Below, piece after piece: positions 4,689 through 6,306 of a DNA stretch of 6,306 nucleotides; positions within the stretch are counted from its first letter, which is position 1, and each line of letters opens with the position of its first letter. Made by a program: the position numbers and the translations under genes. The stretch comes from Eubacteriales Family XIII. Incertae Sedis bacterium (GTDB lineage: Bacteria; Bacillota; Clostridia; Peptostreptococcales; Anaerovoracaceae). The stretch lies in the NCBI GenBank assembly GCA_031278255.1, contig JAITKU010000250.1, positions 1-6,306 on the forward strand, read 5' to 3'. The notes under the pieces were generated by a model that was not told the DNA's origin, made no database searches, and saw only the letters and a program-made list of their open reading frames with translations.

Positions 4689-6077
4689 ATGGAAACACGA
4701 CAAAACGATGAAAGCAGGCTCTATACCGAGGCGTACATAAAGCGGGCGCGCGCGGCGCAGGCGATCTTCGAGGACGCGACGCAGGCGGACGCGGACCGCG
4801 CCGCGCGCGCCGTCGCAAAGGTCGTATACGACAACGCGGAGGCGCTCGCGGTCCTCGCGGCGGAGGACACCCGCATGGGAAACGTGCCCGACAAGACCGC
4901 GAAGAACAAGAGCAAGGCCCGTCTCATCTGGAACAGCCTGAAAGGAAAGAAATCCCGGGGGATACTCGAGCGGGACGCGGAAAGCGGCATCACGACGATC
5001 GCGAAGCCGCTCGGAACGGTGGCCGCCATCACCCCCTGCACAAATCCCATCGTAACGCCCATGAGCAACAGCATGTTCGCCTTGAAATGCGCCAACGCCA
5101 TCATCATCACGCCGCACCACAACGCGACACTGTGCAGCGCGCGGGCGGTGGAACTCTTCCGCGCGGAGCTGCGGAAGCTGGGATTCCCCGAGGATTTGGT
5201 GCAGATATTGGACCGGCATTCGCGGGAGAATACGCGGAATCTCATCTCGATGGCGGACGCGGTGATCGCCACGGGCGGCGCCGGCATGGTGTACGCGGCC
5301 TACAGTTCGGGCAAACCCGCGTTGGGCGTGGGCGCGGGAAACGTGCAGGCCATCATCGACAGGGGCGCGGATTACGGGGCGGCCGTCCGCCGCATCACGG
5401 AGGGACGCGCTTTCGACAACGGCATCATCTGCTCGGGGGAACAGTCGGCCATCTGCCCCGAGGAGGACTTCGACGCGATCCTGCGGGCCTTTGCGGACTG
5501 CGGCTGCTATACGATCAAGAACCCCGCGGAGCGGGAAGCCCTGCGCGCCGCTCTGTTTGAGGACGGGAAGATGTCGCGGCACGCCGTCGGACAGAGCGCC
5601 GCCGCGGTCGCGCGGCTGGCGGGGATCGAGATCGACGCGCGTACGAAAGCGATCGCGGTGGAGGCGGAGGGCACGGGTCTCGGCGATGTTCTGGCCAAGG
5701 AGAAGATGTGCCCCGTTATCGCCCTCTACCGCTACCGGGACTTCGCGGAGGCGGTCGCCATCGCGAAAGAAAATCTGGAGGCCGAGGGCAAGGGTCACAG
5801 CGTCGCCATCCATTCGGACAACAGGGAACACATCGAATACGCGGGCAAGGCGCTTCCCGTATCCCGCTTCCTGATCAATCAGGTTTGCGCGAGCAGCGCC
5901 GGAGGCAGCTTCCAAAACGGCCTCGCGCCGACCAACACGATGGGCTGCGGTTCGTGGGGAAACAACAGCCTCTCCGAGAACCTGAGCTACCGGCATCTCA
6001 TGAACGTATCGCGCATCGCCTACCATATGCCGGACAATCCCGTTCCGTCCGACGAAGAACTCTGGGCGGAGATCTGA
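4689..6077 (+). CDS. sauS: Sulfoacetaldehyde dehydrogenase (acylating)-like, second paralogue
   Basis: This 462-residue CoA-acylating aldehyde dehydrogenase closely resembles SauS, which interconverts sulfoacetaldehyde and sulfoacetyl-CoA with NAD(P). Motifs in order: WNSLKGKKSRGIL (81-93), IAKPLGTVAAITPCTNPIVTP (104-124), ALKCANAIIITPHHNA (131-146), ATGGAGMV (194-201) and SSGKPALGVGAGN (206-218). The catalytic Cys248 is in FDNGIICSGEQ. The C-terminal block SSAGGSFQNGLAPTNTMGC (402-420) with GNNSLSENLSYRHLMNVSRIAY (424-445) is the part I most associate with SauS-type enzymes. Length is normal. The gene follows the aminotransferase after a terminator hairpin, so it is probably co-regulated but at a different level. 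With a taurine-type aminotransferase upstream, oxidation of sulfoacetaldehyde to sulfoacetyl-CoA is the simplest role. Another short aldehyde (acetaldehyde, malonate semialdehyde) is possible, because the EutE/PduP/AdhE family shares the fold and motifs. The symbol rests on remembered similarity and not on a search. Confidence 0.8.
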   Translation: METRQNDESRLYTEAYIKRARAAQAIFEDATQADADRAARAVAKVVYDNAEALAVLAAEDTRMGNVPDKTAKNKSKARLIWNSLKGKKSRGILERDAESGITTIAKPLGTVAAITPCTNPIVTPMSNSMFALKCANAIIITPHHNATLCSARAVELFRAELRKLGFPEDLVQILDRHSRENTRNLISMADAVIATGGAGMVYAAYSSGKPALGVGAGNVQAIIDRGADYGAAVRRITEGRAFDNGIICSGEQSAICPEEDFDAILRAFADCGCYTIKNPAEREALRAALFEDGKMSRHAVGQSAAAVARLAGIEIDARTKAIAVEAEGTGLGDVLAKEKMCPVIALYRYRDFAEAVAIAKENLEAEGKGHSVAIHSDNREHIEYAGKALPVSRFLINQVCASSAGGSFQNGLAPTNTMGCGSWGNNSLSENLSYRHLMNVSRIAYHMPDNPVPSDEELWAEI

Positions 6078-6094
6078 CGGCGGCGGACGGCTGT

Positions 6095-6116
6095 GTTTTT
6101 CGGCGGTTTTTCGGCG
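6095..6116. repeat. Exact tandem duplication of an 11-mer
   Basis: GTTTTTCGGCG occurs at 6095-6105 and is repeated immediately at 6106-6116 with no mismatch, 17 nt after the stop codon of the second dehydrogenase. The two T5 runs might add weak termination signals, but no upstream stem pairs with them. A recent slippage duplication is the simplest explanation. Confidence 0.7.
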
Positions 6117-6126
6117 AGGGTTAAAC

Positions 6127-6153
6127 GCGGAGCCGTTACCGCACGGCCTCCGC
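6127..6153 (+). terminator. Stem-loop after the last dehydrogenase, weak terminator candidate
   Basis: GCGGAG plus CCGT (6127-6136) pair with ACGG (6143-6146) and CTCCGC (6148-6153). This gives a 10-bp GC-rich stem with a single C bulge and a 6-nt loop. No T tract follows (ATGAAAAT instead). It could be a factor-assisted terminator or a 3'-end stabiliser rather than a classic intrinsic terminator. Confidence 0.45.
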
Positions 6154-6297
6154 ATGAAAATACCGGTAAATTACACAAAAAGAAACTATTGTAAATACCA
6201 ATGATATTTTAATAATTATTTGAATTTACCTCTTGCAATCGCCGACGAAATCGTGTAAGGTAAAGGTACGGTAAAACATTGTGAGATTCGTGTTGCG
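6154..6297 (+). promoter_or_regulatory. AT-rich control region of the next gene, with recurring GGTAAA motifs
   Basis: Base composition switches sharply to AT-rich from about 6154 to 6232. GGTAAA occurs at 6165, 6259 and 6270, and in reverse orientation as TTTACC at 6225-6230. A GTAAAT is at 6191, and GTAAATTAC (6166-6174) is an odd-centred palindrome. AATAATTATT (6211-6220) is a perfect palindrome. A possible sigma-70-type promoter is TTGTAA (6189-6194), 16 nt, AATAAT (6211-6216). No -24/-12 sigma-54 element was found here. It probably serves a gene starting just past the window. Confidence 0.4.
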
Positions 6298-6303
6298 GGA
6301 GGA
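6298..6303 (+). promoter_or_regulatory. Ribosome binding site for a gene beginning past the window edge
   Basis: GGAGGA lies four bases before the window ends and no start codon follows within the window. With normal spacing, the start of a further + strand gene would fall within about 10 nt beyond 6306. The product of that gene cannot be known from here. Confidence 0.5.
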
Positions 6304-6306
6304 AAA

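Noticed and set aside
3932..4690. 252-codon minus-strand frame opposite the aminotransferase
   Set aside because: It covers the terminator and the aminotransferase 3' end; composition and lack of motifs mark it as a shadow frame.
4536..6155. Long open frame (539 codons) on the minus strand opposite the second aldehyde dehydrogenase
   Set aside because: It is antisense to a clear family member, its translation is rich in Arg, Gly, Ala and His with no recognisable domain, and GC-rich DNA commonly leaves such frames open.
6233..6237. TTGCA as a -12 element of a second sigma-54 promoter
   Set aside because: There is no GG at the required distance upstream; the expected -24 position lies in GAATTTACC.

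Overview
The window is a single-direction (+ strand), GC-rich block with short intergenic gaps, strong AGGAGG-type ribosome binding sites and a sigma-54 control circuit. The style fits an anaerobic, amino-acid- or amine-fermenting bacterium such as a GC-rich member of Clostridia or Synergistota. That placement is inferred from gene content and sequence style and is not proven. There are no signs of phage, transposon, CRISPR or RNA genes.

Layout: (1) a PAS / AAA+ / helix-turn-helix sigma-54-dependent activator (90-1460). (2) A control region of about 330 bp (1461-1791). It holds three related 16-bp palindromes of the form GATACA-N4-TGTATC, a 10-bp direct repeat, a full-consensus -24/-12 (sigma-54) promoter at 1644-1659 and a leader stem-loop. 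(3) A CoA-acylating aldehyde dehydrogenase (1792-3213). (4) A class III PLP aminotransferase of the taurine/omega-amino-acid type (3281-4609). (5) A strong intrinsic terminator-like hairpin (4610-4671). (6) A second CoA-acylating aldehyde dehydrogenase that closely resembles sulfoacetaldehyde dehydrogenase SauS (4689-6077). (7) An AT-rich, repeat-bearing intergenic region that ends in a ribosome binding site for a gene starting just past the window edge.

How it probably works: the PAS regulator senses a substrate or metabolic state, binds the palindromes upstream of the -24/-12 promoter and switches on the catabolic operon. The aminotransferase would turn a primary amine (taurine is the leading candidate) into an aldehyde, and the acylating dehydrogenases would oxidise aldehydes to acyl-CoA with NAD(P)H production. 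The unusual parts are two diverged acylating dehydrogenases flanking one aminotransferase, with no sulfoacetaldehyde reductase or Xsc in view, and a terminator that separates the second dehydrogenase from the first two genes. If the substrate is taurine, this would be a taurine to sulfoacetaldehyde to sulfoacetyl-CoA route. The substrate assignment is inference.
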